Source of the DNA: JASLDZ01 sp038226305
GTDB lineage: Bacteria; Pseudomonadota; Alphaproteobacteria; Caulobacterales; Caulobacteraceae
NCBI GenBank assembly: GCA_038226305.1
Contig: JBBRQN010000001.1
Coordinates: 242,566 to 306,565, forward strand
Length of the DNA stretch: 64,000 nt
Reading direction: 5' to 3'
The notes beneath the pieces are model-generated. The model did not search any database, was not told the DNA's origin, and was given only the letters and a program-made list of their open reading frames with translations. This document shows, piece by piece, positions 49,801-57,836 of this stretch; position 1 is the stretch's first letter; each line of letters begins with the position of its first letter. Position numbers and translations under genes: made by a program.

Positions 49801-50375
49801 ATGGTGATGCGGTTGCGGCGGGGCGAGGAGCCCGCGATGTACAGGCCGCCCGAGGGGCCGGTGCCGCGGTTCACGAAGTCGAGGGAGGCGAGGGGATCGC
49901 GGCGGCCGATATCGCGCAGGTCGCGCTTCACGGAAACCACGGCCTCAATGTCGGCGGCCCGCAGGGTCGTGCGCGAGCCGACGTTAGCCACCAGCGCCTG
50001 GGAGCGCGCCGAGCCCTTGACGACCACTTCTGAGACCTGATCGCCCAACTGCAGCTGCAGGCGGAGCACGTCGCCCACGGTGAGGAAGATCGAATCCTGC
50101 GTCTCGGTGGGCAGCGAGGAGGCTGCGGCCGACACGGAATAGGGGCCGCCGACGCGCAGGCCGCGGGCGTCGAACACGCCGGCCGCATCGGTCTGCACGA
50201 CGCTGCGCGTGCCGCTGGGCTTGTGGACGATGGTCACCGTGGCGTTGGCGACGGGGGCGGCACCCTTGACCACCGTACCGGTGATGGCGGCAGTGGTTTG
50301 CTGCGCATAGGCGGCCGGAGCGGCGGCCAGCAGAGCCGCGAATGCGACTCCACCCAGAAGATTGCGACCGTTCAT
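46881..50375 (-). CDS. TonB-dependent receptor with carboxypeptidase-like N-terminal domain (Oar-like)
   Basis: Encodes 1164 residues. Signal peptide about 1-25 (ALLAAAPAAYAQ), then a carboxypeptidase-regulatory-like beta-sandwich (about 28-115, ITGTVVKGAAPVANATVTIV), a plug domain (about 130-260, RNRITIDGVRSQDDYGLN and GGALNLILKSGGNDLHGSLFA) and a large barrel ending GLKYKF with terminal Phe. This architecture is that of Oar/OmpA-related receptors that import large or unknown ligands, powered by TonB. No clear TonB box is seen. The start is ATG 50375. It stands alone, bounded by a terminator and by the DAHP synthase gene 131 bases upstream on the same strand. Confidence 0.88.
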   Translation of the reverse strand: MNGRNLLGGVAFAALLAAAPAAYAQQTTAAITGTVVKGAAPVANATVTIVHKPSGTRSVVQTDAAGVFDARGLRVGGPYSVSAAASSLPTETQDSIFLTVGDVLRLQLQLGDQVSEVVVKGSARSQALVANVGSRTTLRAADIEAVVSVKRDLRDIGRRDPLASLDFVNRGTGPSGGLYIAGSSPRRNRITIDGVRSQDDYGLNTGGLSTNRGPVSLEAVEQVTIQATPFDVEDGDFTGGALNLILKSGGNDLHGSLFAFKRERRFAGDELPRVGFTNNDVTQPRLSGFQRVTNKIHEQNYGAFISGPIIRDKLFFAFGYENFSSVDTTSFGPVDGGFANFFNPIPGVSTGSKASTADINSVLNAYNGYAASNVLKPGTVRATAPIRDEKESFKIDWNVTDTQRLTASYRNAFSSVVKRSPSATTISLDSNWYTQPENEDNYSLQLNSKWTSRFSSEARIAYRSYERGQLPPEGQGFANIAICTDVTSLSTVNSCSSGVPIINFGPDQFRQANVLKTSDLSAEFIGTYRLNDANSLKFGYQYKGIDIFNLFVQQAHGIYYFDSVNDFRNGVANQLSYNTAVSGNLLDAAAVLNYQVHTLLAQDTWDVAPGLTVNAGLRYDIYTAGNKPTLNQNFVNRYGFNNQETYAGRSVLMPRVSAKWRTEHFELSGGIGLVSGGIPDVLIGNSYGAQTGALTNGFVVRRNADGSFTETAANLAITAAQGNALLTLNKADPSFVTQQSALATGLVTADSAARRLAFTNSIDPKFDIPADWKANISFRTTQFGLDFGLDAVASYTDTSIAFRDLRARLLTINGVQQLTPDGRLRYDGLNITAANRAAQGLPTSTNPDLVNIGLNGDIQAYNPSRKSWTQTLALSVGKVWRGLDTNVAYTVQRGRQAGQISEFGTTEGGNSTTGNYYADQSFDTDPNGIARGKPTNLISEAFKLNMSYKVELRPGWVSRFTLFGDLHNGRPFSFLMTDPTGARNPTFGTTRDDALAYVPLLTTPDAANPLKYVTGPTVVYFDSALSVARFKALVSQFHLPQATIVPKGFGQNPYVNRFDFQFSQTIPTPIRGHELLATLDIANVGNLINKKWGVVREYTNARSGGVLVNAQCADANGVVAGAGSTACASYRYSYTSASPTVLATPTIDQISSLYTIEFGLKYKF

Positions 50376-50506
50376 GCTGTCCCCCGACAAGCCCCAATCC
50401 GGGCCAGATGGTGGCCGCACTAAGGTCGGTCCATGACAGTCGTGTTACGGTTTTGCGTGGATTGAGGCAAAAGCTGGCCGCCGTCCAAATGGTCGCAGGG
50501 CTAAGC

Positions 50507-51916
50507 TTAAGCCGACTGTCGGGAGGGCACGCCGACGCGCAAATCCCGCAACCGTTCGGCGAGCAGAAACGCCAGTTCCAGCGCCTGATCGGCGTTCAGC
50601 CGGGGGTCGCAGTGGGTGTGATAGCGGTCTGAAAGCTCGTCCTCGCCCACGGCCCGGGCGCCGCCCGTGCATTCGGTGACGTTCTGACCGGTCATCTCCA
50701 GATGCACACCGCCGGGGTGGCAGCCCTCGGCAGCGGCGATCTCCAGAAAGCGCCGAACCTCGGTCAGGATGCGGTCGAACGGGCGCGTCTTGTAGCCGTT
50801 GGCGGCCTTCAGCGTGTTGCCGTGCATAGGGTCCGAAGCCCACACCACGGTGCGGCCTTCACGCTTCACCGCCGACATGAGCCGGGGCAGGCGCTCCCCG
50901 ATCTTGTCGGCTCCGAAACGGGTGATCAGCGTCAGCCGGCCGGGCTCGTCGGCGGGGTTGAGGGCATCGATCAGGCGCAGCAGATCGTCGGGCTCCATCG
51001 TCGGCCCGCACTTCACACCGATGGGGTTGTGGATGCCCTGGGCGAAGTTGACGTGCGCTCCGTCGAGCCCGCGGGTGCGCTCCCCGATCCACAGCATGTG
51101 GGCCGACACGTCGTACCACTGGCCTGTGGTGGAATCGACGCGCGTGAGGGCCTGCTCGTAGCCGAGGAGCAGGGCCTCGTGGCTGGTGAACATCTCCACC
51201 TGCGCCAGCGAAGGATGCGTTTCCGACGTGACGCCCACCGCCGCCATAAAGTCGAGGGACTCGCCGATCTTGTCGGCCAGTTCGCGGTAGCGGGCACCCT
51301 GCGGCGAACCCTCCACGAAGCCCAGCGTCCAGCGATGGATGTTGTGCAGGTCGGCATAGCCGCCGCCCGTGAACGCGCGCAAAAGGTTCAGCGTCGCCGC
51401 CGCCTGGCCATAGGCTTTCACCAGCCGTTGCGGATCGGGAACGCGCGAGGCCAGGTCGAAGTCCTGCCCGTTGATGATGTCGCCGCGATAGGCGGGCAGC
51501 GTCACGCCACCCTGCGTCTCCACGTCTTCCGATCGGGGCTTGGCGAACTGCCCGGCGATGCGGCCCACCTTCACCACGGGCTTGGCGGCCGCGAAAGTGA
51601 CCACCACGGCCATCTGCAGCAGCACGCGCAGGAAGTCGCGGATGTTGTCGGCCGAGAACTCCTTGAAGCTCTCCGCGCAGTCGCCGCCCTGCAGCAGGAA
51701 TGCGCGACCGGCCGCAGCCTCGGCCAGGGAGGCCTTCAGGCGACGGGCCTCGCCTGCAAACACCAGCGGCGGCATGCGCGAAAGCTCGGCCTCGGCGCCG
51801 GCCAGAGCTTCAGAGTCCGGATAGTCCGCCGGCAGGTGCTTGGCCGGCAGGGCGCGCCAGTCGGCGGGAGTCCAGGGGGCCTTTCCGGCCGGGATCGGGG
51901 AGTCGAGCGAGGTCAT
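50507..51916 (-). CDS. aroG: 3-deoxy-7-phosphoheptulonate synthase, class II
   Basis: Encodes 469 residues of the plant-like class II (AroA-II) family. It condenses phosphoenolpyruvate and erythrose 4-phosphate, the first step of the shikimate pathway. FLLQGGDCAESFKEF contains the conserved metal-binding Cys, and KVGRIAGQFAKPRSED, SHEALLLGYEQALTR, HMLWIGERTRGLDGAHV and SDPMHGNTLKA are family blocks with the second metal ligand His. ATG 51916; the upstream in-frame stretch is non-coding. Class II enzymes are usually feedback-regulated; regulation is not visible here. Confidence 0.94.
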   Translation of the reverse strand: MTSLDSPIPAGKAPWTPADWRALPAKHLPADYPDSEALAGAEAELSRMPPLVFAGEARRLKASLAEAAAGRAFLLQGGDCAESFKEFSADNIRDFLRVLLQMAVVVTFAAAKPVVKVGRIAGQFAKPRSEDVETQGGVTLPAYRGDIINGQDFDLASRVPDPQRLVKAYGQAAATLNLLRAFTGGGYADLHNIHRWTLGFVEGSPQGARYRELADKIGESLDFMAAVGVTSETHPSLAQVEMFTSHEALLLGYEQALTRVDSTTGQWYDVSAHMLWIGERTRGLDGAHVNFAQGIHNPIGVKCGPTMEPDDLLRLIDALNPADEPGRLTLITRFGADKIGERLPRLMSAVKREGRTVVWASDPMHGNTLKAANGYKTRPFDRILTEVRRFLEIAAAEGCHPGGVHLEMTGQNVTECTGGARAVGEDELSDRYHTHCDPRLNADQALELAFLLAERLRDLRVGVPSRQSA

Positions 51917-51977
51917 GACGGCGCGGGTATAGGCGATGCAGCCATCGAATCCCAAACGAGGGTTGGTGGGCGGCCGC

Positions 51978-53249
51978 TCAGTTTGTGTGGGGCGGCCAGG
52001 TGACGGGCGGGCGGCGGGTGACGTCGGCCAGGCGCACGATGGCCACGGCCAGGGCGCCGAGCGCCAGCCACCACTCCTGCCAGACACCGAAACTCAGTGC
52101 ACCGATGACCAGGTAGGCGGCCCCGGCGGCGGCGGCGGCTCCGGCCAGCTGCGGGTCGCGGCGGCGCAGGGGCTCCAGCGCGCCGAAGGCGATCACTGCG
52201 ATCAGCGCCGCCAGCGCCGCGCCGGGTGCGCCGAGCTCCAGCCAGAGCTGGAGGGAAGCGTCGTGGGGATGAAGCGGGATGTGATCAACGAACACCCTGC
52301 TGGCATCGAGGCCCCAGCCGATCAGCGGCTTTTGGAAGATGCGATCGGATGCATAGGTCCAGATCTGCGCCCGGGCGCCCCACGACTCCTTGCCCACACC
52401 CAGAGCCTGCCCGTGCGAGGCGAGGCTGGCGAGGCGAACCCCGATGGGAGCGAGGGCGAAATAGCCCGCCGCCCCCGTCGCCAGCGCCAACACTCCGAGG
52501 CGGCCGCCGAAGACCACGAGCGCCCAGGCCGCGGCCCCGACGATCACGGCGACCAGCGGCGCATCCACGTTCAGCAGCAGGGAGCCGACCAGCGTCACCA
52601 CCGCCAGAGCCGCGGCCGCGAGGCGTCGACCGCTAAGCACCAGAACGCTCGGGCCCAGCAACAAGGCCATCGGATAGGCCGCACGAGCCACGTTGCGGCG
52701 GGCCAGATCGGACCGGAACGTCTCGCCCAGCGCCTGACGCAGCCAGAGATAGAGCGTCTGCCCGCGCATGGCCTCGACCAGGAGGATGACGCCGACCACC
52801 AACAGGCCTATCGCCAGGCCCGTCAGCGCCCGCCGCGCCCCCGCCGCAGACACCCGGCCCGCGGCGACCACGAACGCCAGATACAGGGGCAGCTGCAACG
52901 CCAGCTTCAGCGCCGTGAAGTCTTCCAGATCCTTGTAGCGAGCGAGGTTGTGCGGCGGGTGAACGGGGCTCCACAATAGCGAAAGGAGCGCCCACGCCAG
53001 CAGCGCGGTCAGCGCCATCAGGATGGGTGTCAGCCGCATGCGCCGCACCGCCACCGCCACGCAGGCCAGGCCGGCGACAGCCACGATCGGGGCGAAAGCC
53101 TTGCTGCCGATGTAGGCGACCAGAGGCGTCAGCCACAGCACGCCGATCATCAGCCCGCTGAGCCAGGGCGTTCCGCCCCCGGGCACGGAGGCAGCCTCCT
53201 CCGCGACCAGCGGGTCGAGCCGCAGCCGGGCTTTGAGCCCGTCGCTCAC
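51978..53249 (-). CDS. O-antigen ligase/polymerase-like membrane protein
   Basis: Encodes 423 residues with about ten to twelve membrane helices. The topology and the late periplasmic loop with IWTYASDRIFQKPLIGWGLDASRVFVDHIPLHPHDASLQLWLELG (positions about 295-345) resemble the WaaL/O-antigen ligase (Wzy_C) family: the GxG region and the HPHDASLQLWLELG block with His is the family hallmark. These proteins join glycan to lipid A core or polymerise surface polysaccharide; the substrate is not known. The start is GTG 53249, overlapping the gor stop as GTGA, so it is translated with gor despite the unrelated function. Confidence 0.78.
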   Translation of the reverse strand: MSDGLKARLRLDPLVAEEAASVPGGGTPWLSGLMIGVLWLTPLVAYIGSKAFAPIVAVAGLACVAVAVRRMRLTPILMALTALLAWALLSLLWSPVHPPHNLARYKDLEDFTALKLALQLPLYLAFVVAAGRVSAAGARRALTGLAIGLLVVGVILLVEAMRGQTLYLWLRQALGETFRSDLARRNVARAAYPMALLLGPSVLVLSGRRLAAAALAVVTLVGSLLLNVDAPLVAVIVGAAAWALVVFGGRLGVLALATGAAGYFALAPIGVRLASLASHGQALGVGKESWGARAQIWTYASDRIFQKPLIGWGLDASRVFVDHIPLHPHDASLQLWLELGAPGAALAALIAVIAFGALEPLRRRDPQLAGAAAAAGAAYLVIGALSFGVWQEWWLALGALAVAIVRLADVTRRPPVTWPPHTN

Positions 53250-54643
53250 ATCGCGCCCTGCAGTTCGGCGGGGACGTATTTCTCCCGCATGGTCACGATC
53301 TCTTCCGCGACGGTGGGATGCAGGGCGCAGGTCGCATCCCACTGCGCCTTGGTCAGCCCGGCCTTGACGGCGATCGCCGCCATCTGGATCAGCTCCGGCC
53401 CCTCGGGTGCCACGATGTGGCAGCCGAGCACGCGGTCGGTCTCGCCGTCCACCACGAGCTTCATCAGCACCCGCTCTTCGGAGCCGCCGAGCACGTTCTT
53501 CATGGGGCGGAACCGCGCGAGGTAGATGTCGACCGACTTGAAGTCATGGCGCGCCTGCGCCTCGCTCAGGCCCACGACGCCGACGGGGGGCTGCGAGAAC
53601 ACCGAGGTCGGCACGCAGTCGTGGTCGAAGGCGGTCGGGCGATTGTGGAACACGGTCTCGGCGAAGGCCTGCCCCTCGCGGATGGCGACGGGGGTGAGGT
53701 TCAGCCGGTCGGTCACATCGCCCACAGCCCAGATATGGTCGACGTTGGTCTTGGAGTAGGTGTCGACGGCCACGGCACCCTTGTCGTTCAGCTTCACCCC
53801 CGCCTTGTCGAGGCCCAGACCTTTCACGTGCGGCTCGCGGCCAACGGCGAACATCACGACGTCGGTCTCCACCGCCTTGGAGCGCAGCACATGGCTGATC
53901 AGCACGCCGTCCTCGCGCCGCTCGATACGCTCGTGCTCGCAGGCCAGGGCGACCTTGACGCCCTTGCGGGCCATCTCCTGCGCCAGGTGGCTGCGCACGT
54001 CGTCGTCGAAGCCCTTGAGAAGGTTGGTGCCCCGATAGGCCAGGGTCACGTCCACCCCCAGGCCGTGGAAGATGCAGGCGAACTCGATGGCGATGTAGCC
54101 GCCGCCCACGATCATCATGCGCTTGGGCAGTTCCGGCAGGTCGAACACCTCGTCTGAGGTGATGGCATGCTCGATGCCCGGCACATCCTTCGCGATCTTG
54201 GGGCGCCCCCCCGCCGCGATCAGCACCTTGGCGGCGGTGACGCGACGCGTGGGCTGACCCTCGGCCGTGATCTCCAGCGTGTGCGGGTCGACGAAGGTGG
54301 CGCGGCCGCGGATCAGGTCGCACCCCGCCTTGGCGAGGTTGGCCTCGTAGATGCCGGAGAGCCGCGCGACCTCCATGTCGCGGTTGGTGCGGAACTCGGT
54401 CCAGTCGAACTTCGGCTTGCCGAACGTCCAGCCGAAGCCCTTCGCCATCTCGAAAGACTCAGCGAATTCAGAGGCGTAGACCATGAACTTTTTGGGCACG
54501 CAGCCGCGGATCACGCAGGTGCCGCCGACCCGGCTCTCCTCGGCCACCGCCACCTTCGCGCCTGACAGCGCAGCGATCCGCGCCGCGCGCACCCCGCCCG
54601 AGCCGGCGCCGATGACGAACAGGTCGTAGTCGTAATCGGCCAT
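53246..54643 (-). CDS. gor: Glutathione-disulfide reductase
   Basis: Encodes 465 residues, FAD- and NADPH-dependent. The FAD motif GAGSGGVRAARIAA and redox disulfide GGTCVIRGCVPKK are at the N-terminus; the NADPH loop MIVGGGYIAIEFA lies near residue 175 and the FAD-contact block IWAVGDVTDRLNLTPVA later. The interface domain ends with the catalytic His/Glu pair in ALHPTVAEEIV. The stop overlaps the O-antigen-ligase-like gene. It is 48 bases after rpiA. Confidence 0.93.
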   Translation of the reverse strand: MADYDYDLFVIGAGSGGVRAARIAALSGAKVAVAEESRVGGTCVIRGCVPKKFMVYASEFAESFEMAKGFGWTFGKPKFDWTEFRTNRDMEVARLSGIYEANLAKAGCDLIRGRATFVDPHTLEITAEGQPTRRVTAAKVLIAAGGRPKIAKDVPGIEHAITSDEVFDLPELPKRMMIVGGGYIAIEFACIFHGLGVDVTLAYRGTNLLKGFDDDVRSHLAQEMARKGVKVALACEHERIERREDGVLISHVLRSKAVETDVVMFAVGREPHVKGLGLDKAGVKLNDKGAVAVDTYSKTNVDHIWAVGDVTDRLNLTPVAIREGQAFAETVFHNRPTAFDHDCVPTSVFSQPPVGVVGLSEAQARHDFKSVDIYLARFRPMKNVLGGSEERVLMKLVVDGETDRVLGCHIVAPEGPELIQMAAIAVKAGLTKAQWDATCALHPTVAEEIVTMREKYVPAELQGAM

Positions 54644-54691
54644 AGGATCAGGTTGTCCTGCGTCGCAAGCGAGGGTCAGCGTCCGGGCGGC

Positions 54692-55405
54692 TTAGAGGTG
54701 GGCTCCCCCAGGCGCAAGCACAGCCACCTCCTGCGGGCCCCCGATCAGGGCGCGGGTGGCGAGCGCGATGAACAGCCCGTGCTCCACCACGCCCACGAGC
54801 GCCTTGAGCCGCAGGGCAAGCCCGCCAGGATCGTGGATCGAACCCAGCGGCAGGTCGTAGATCACCCCGCCGTTATCCGTGATGAAGGCGTCTGTGCCAG
54901 CCATGCGCAGGCGAGGCGTCGCCGCATAGCCGAGCTCGCGCAGCACGGCGGTGATGCGGGCGGCGGTCGAAACGTGGCCGAAGGAGACGACCTCCACCGG
55001 CAGCCCGAACGCACCGAGCTGATCCACCACCTTGGCCGAGTCCGCGATCACGATGCATTGGCGAGACGCGGTCCACACCAGCTTCTCGCGCAGGAGAGCT
55101 CCACCGCCGCCCTTGATGAGCGCGAGGTCGGGCCCAACCTCGTCGGCGCCGTCCACGGTGAGGTCGATCCCATCCACCGCTTCATCGAGGCCGATCACGG
55201 CGATGCCGTGCTCGGCCGCCAGCGCCTCGGTGGCGCGGGATGTGGCGACGCAGCGCAGGGTGAGGCCTTCGTTGCGGATGCGCTCGCCCAAGGCGATCAC
55301 GAACCACGCGGCGGTCGATCCGGTGCCCAGGCCCACCGTCATGCCCGTCTGCACCAGCGCGGCGGCGGTGGTGCCAGCGGCGCGCTTCTCGTCGTCGGCG
55401 CTCAC
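54692..55405 (-). CDS. rpiA: Ribose 5-phosphate isomerase A
   Basis: Encodes 237 residues. Interconverts ribose 5-phosphate and ribulose 5-phosphate in the pentose phosphate pathway. VGLGTGSTAAWFV, TVDGADEVGPDLALIKGGGGALLREK and DNGGVIYDLPLG contain the phosphate loop and the catalytic Asp, Lys and Glu. The start codon is GTG at 55405, overlapping the glmU stop (GTGA). Confidence 0.94.
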   Translation of the reverse strand: MSADDEKRAAGTTAAALVQTGMTVGLGTGSTAAWFVIALGERIRNEGLTLRCVATSRATEALAAEHGIAVIGLDEAVDGIDLTVDGADEVGPDLALIKGGGGALLREKLVWTASRQCIVIADSAKVVDQLGAFGLPVEVVSFGHVSTAARITAVLRELGYAATPRLRMAGTDAFITDNGGVIYDLPLGSIHDPGGLALRLKALVGVVEHGLFIALATRALIGGPQEVAVLAPGGAHL

Positions 55406-56781
55406 GGCTTGCGGGCCTTTCTGGCGCGGAAGGCGGCGGCCCAGCCCGGCTTTTCCACCTGCACCGAGCGTTCCAGCGCCAGGGCGTCGGGCGCCACGTC
55501 TTTCGTGATCACCGAGCCCGAGCCGATGTAGGCCCCCGCCCCCACGGTGACCGGCGCCACGAGCGCGGTGTCGGACCCGATGAAGGCGCCCGCCCCCACG
55601 ACGGTGCGATGCTTGTCGAACCCGTCGTAGTTGCAGAAGATCGTGCCGGCCCCGATGTTGGCTCCCGCACCCACCTCGCCGTCGCCGAGATAGGCGAGGT
55701 GATTGGCCTTGGCTCCCTCGCCGATGGTGGTCTTCTTCACTTCGACGAAGTTGCCGATGTGGGCGCTGGGGCCGATCACGGCCCCCGGGCGCAGCCGGGC
55801 GTAGGGGCCGATCAGGGCACCCTCGGCCACCGTCGCCCCTTCCAGGTGGCTGAAGCTCTTGATCACCGCCCCGGCCTGCACGCTCACGCCCTCGCCGAAC
55901 ACCACGAAGGGCTCGACGATTGCGCCCGCCGCAATGCGGGTGTCGTGGCTCAGCATCACCGTCTCCGGAGCCGACATGCGCACCCCCGCGGTCATCAGTT
56001 CCGCACGGCGCGCGCGCTGGAAGGTCGCCTCAGCCTCGGCGAGCTCGGCCTGGCTGTTCACGCCCATCACGGCCGCCTCGTCGACGAACAGGGCATCGAC
56101 CCGCAGTCCGTCGCTCCGCGCCAGGCCGACCACGTCGGTCAAATAGTACTCACCCGCCTTGTTGGCGTTGGTCACCCGGGCGAGGAGCGCGAACAGCGCC
56201 TCCGAACGGGCCGCCATCAGGCCGGAGTTGCACGCGTCCAGCGCCAGTTCGGCGGCCGTCGCATCCTTGGCCTCGACGATCCGCTCCAGGCCTAAACCTT
56301 TGCCCAGCACCAGTCGGCCGTAAGCCCCCGGCACCCTGGCGCGGAACCCCAGCACGGCCACGTCGGCCCCGACGCCCACCGCATCGAAGAGAGAGCCGAC
56401 CACGGCCGCATCCACCAGGGGCGCGTCCGCATAGGTGACCGCGACGATGCCCTTGAAATCACTCAGCGCCTCCTCAGCCGCCCGCACGGCGTGGCCTGTG
56501 CCCAGAGGCGGATCCTGAATCGCCACGGCCCCCTCGCCGAGCCGCGCCCGCACATGGGCTGCGACCTGCGGCGAGTGCGTGCCCGCCACCACGACGATGC
56601 GCTCTGCACCGGCACCTTCCGCGGCATCGATGGCGCGATCGAGCATGGAGCGGCCGCCCACCGGGTGCAGCACCTTAGGAACGAGGCTCCGCATCCGCGT
56701 GCCCTGCCCCGCCGCCAGAATCACCACCGCTCGGGCGGCACCAGAAACGGCTGGCCGCATCGGGTCAGGGGGGGTGGCCAT
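55402..56781 (-). CDS. glmU: Bifunctional UDP-GlcNAc pyrophosphorylase / glucosamine-1-phosphate acetyltransferase
   Basis: Encodes 459 residues. Makes UDP-GlcNAc for peptidoglycan and lipid A. The uridylyltransferase domain has VILAAGQGTRMRS, PKVLHPVGGRSML and PPLGTGHAV; the C-terminal left-handed beta helix has hexapeptide repeats and the acetyltransferase segments KKTTIGEGAKANHLAYLGD and GAGTIFCNYDG. I chose ATG 56781 (GGAGA nine bases upstream); ATG at 56802 and 56760 are also in frame. Divergent from gph with about 57 bases between starts. Confidence 0.94.
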   Translation of the reverse strand: MATPPDPMRPAVSGAARAVVILAAGQGTRMRSLVPKVLHPVGGRSMLDRAIDAAEGAGAERIVVVAGTHSPQVAAHVRARLGEGAVAIQDPPLGTGHAVRAAEEALSDFKGIVAVTYADAPLVDAAVVGSLFDAVGVGADVAVLGFRARVPGAYGRLVLGKGLGLERIVEAKDATAAELALDACNSGLMAARSEALFALLARVTNANKAGEYYLTDVVGLARSDGLRVDALFVDEAAVMGVNSQAELAEAEATFQRARRAELMTAGVRMSAPETVMLSHDTRIAAGAIVEPFVVFGEGVSVQAGAVIKSFSHLEGATVAEGALIGPYARLRPGAVIGPSAHIGNFVEVKKTTIGEGAKANHLAYLGDGEVGAGANIGAGTIFCNYDGFDKHRTVVGAGAFIGSDTALVAPVTVGAGAYIGSGSVITKDVAPDALALERSVQVEKPGWAAAFRARKARKP

Positions 56782-56837
56782 GCGGTGCGGTCTCCGAAGC
56801 ATTGCGTCGGCGTGCGATCTAGCGGAAAGCCCGCGCC

Positions 56838-57560
56838 GTGACGACAGCGCCCGCCCTCCCCGCCGCCCAACGCCTCGCCGGGCTCACCGTCGCCTTCGAC
56901 CTCGACGGCACCCTGGTGGAGACTGCGCCAGACCTGATCGGCTCCCTGAACGCGGTGCTCGCCGAGCGAGGCCTGGCACCCGTGCCCACCGCCGCCGCCC
57001 GCCACCTCGTGGGTCGGGGGGCCAAGGCCCTGATCCAGCGCGGCTTCGCGGACTCCGGCGAGACGCTGAGCGACGACGAGGCCGAGGTGCTGATGGCACG
57101 TTTCATAGACGTCTACCGCGAGCGCATCGCAGACGAGAGCTTCGCCTTCCCCGGCGTAGCGCAGGCGCTGGACCGTCTGGCGGCGGCAGGGGCGCGCCTG
57201 TGCGTGTGCACCAACAAGCCCACCGGCCTGTCGAACCTCCTCCTGAACGCCCTGGGGCTGGCGGATCGCTTCTCGGGCGTCACGGGAGCGGACTCGGTGC
57301 CGTTTAAGAAGCCCGACGGCCGCCACCTGATCGCTGCGGTCGAAGCGGCGGGGGGCAATCCTGCTCACTGCGTGATGGTGGGCGACTCGATGCCTGACGT
57401 GGCGGCGGCGCGGGCAGCGGGTGCGCCGGTGATCGTCGTGCCCTTCGGCTATACCGAAACGCCTGCCGCCGAGCTGGGCGGCGACCGGTTGGTGGAGCAC
57501 TTCGACGCCCTGTTCGACGCCGTGATCGCGCTTGCCCCGATGCGCGGGGCCCAGGCCTGA
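56838..57560 (+). CDS. gph: Phosphoglycolate phosphatase
   Basis: Encodes 240 residues of the HAD superfamily. It removes phosphate from 2-phosphoglycolate, a by-product of DNA repair and oxygenation. Motif I AFDLDGTLVETAPDL with the nucleophile Asp, motif II CVCTNKPTG, motif III Lys in KKPDGRHL and motif IV VMVGDSMPDVAAARAAG are complete, with the helical cap between. The start is GTG 56838 with GGAAAG upstream. Divergent from glmU. Confidence 0.88.
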   Translation: MTTAPALPAAQRLAGLTVAFDLDGTLVETAPDLIGSLNAVLAERGLAPVPTAAARHLVGRGAKALIQRGFADSGETLSDDEAEVLMARFIDVYRERIADESFAFPGVAQALDRLAAAGARLCVCTNKPTGLSNLLLNALGLADRFSGVTGADSVPFKKPDGRHLIAAVEAAGGNPAHCVMVGDSMPDVAAARAAGAPVIVVPFGYTETPAAELGGDRLVEHFDALFDAVIALAPMRGAQA

Positions 57561-57578
57561 ATCGGCCGCGCGGCCGCC

Positions 57579-57607
57579 TTGCGAGAGCGGAACGCCTCCG
57601 CTATAGC
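57579..57607 (+). promoter_or_regulatory. Putative sigma-70 promoter of tRNA-Val(CAC)
   Basis: TTGCGA (57579-57584), a 17-base spacer and TATAGC (57602-57607), about 45 bases before the mature tRNA. A close match to sigma-70 in a GC-rich genome. Confidence 0.6.
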
Positions 57608-57651
57608 CCCTCCTCCCTGACGACAGCCGCTTCAAAGCGTGTCGAAAGTGC

Positions 57652-57726
57652 GGACGCGTAGCTCAGCGGGAGAGCACACCCTTCACACGGGTGGGGTCGT
57701 AGGTTCAATCCCTACCGCGTCCACCA
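57652..57726 (+). tRNA. tRNA-Val(CAC)
   Basis: A 75-base tRNA. Acceptor stem GGACGCG/CGCGTCC, D arm TAGCTCAGCGGGAGAGC, anticodon stem CACCC/GGGTG with loop TTCACAC (anticodon CAC), T arm AGGTTCAATCC and encoded CCA. A different valine acceptor from the one at 43575-43649. Confidence 0.96.
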
Positions 57727-57836
57727 CCGCCCTGCCCGGCGGACCGCCCTTCACTGCATCGCCAAGACCCTTCGCGACTTGCTCCAGGGGTGCGAGCGGC
57801 GTTCACTCCGTGCCGCTTCAGGAGACGCTCGCCCCC

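Noticed and set aside
57639..57836. Extension of the aidB frame through tRNA-Val(CAC)
   Set aside because: The tRNA cloverleaf is unambiguous and a GTG with AGGAGA lies at 57837; the upstream open frame is chance.
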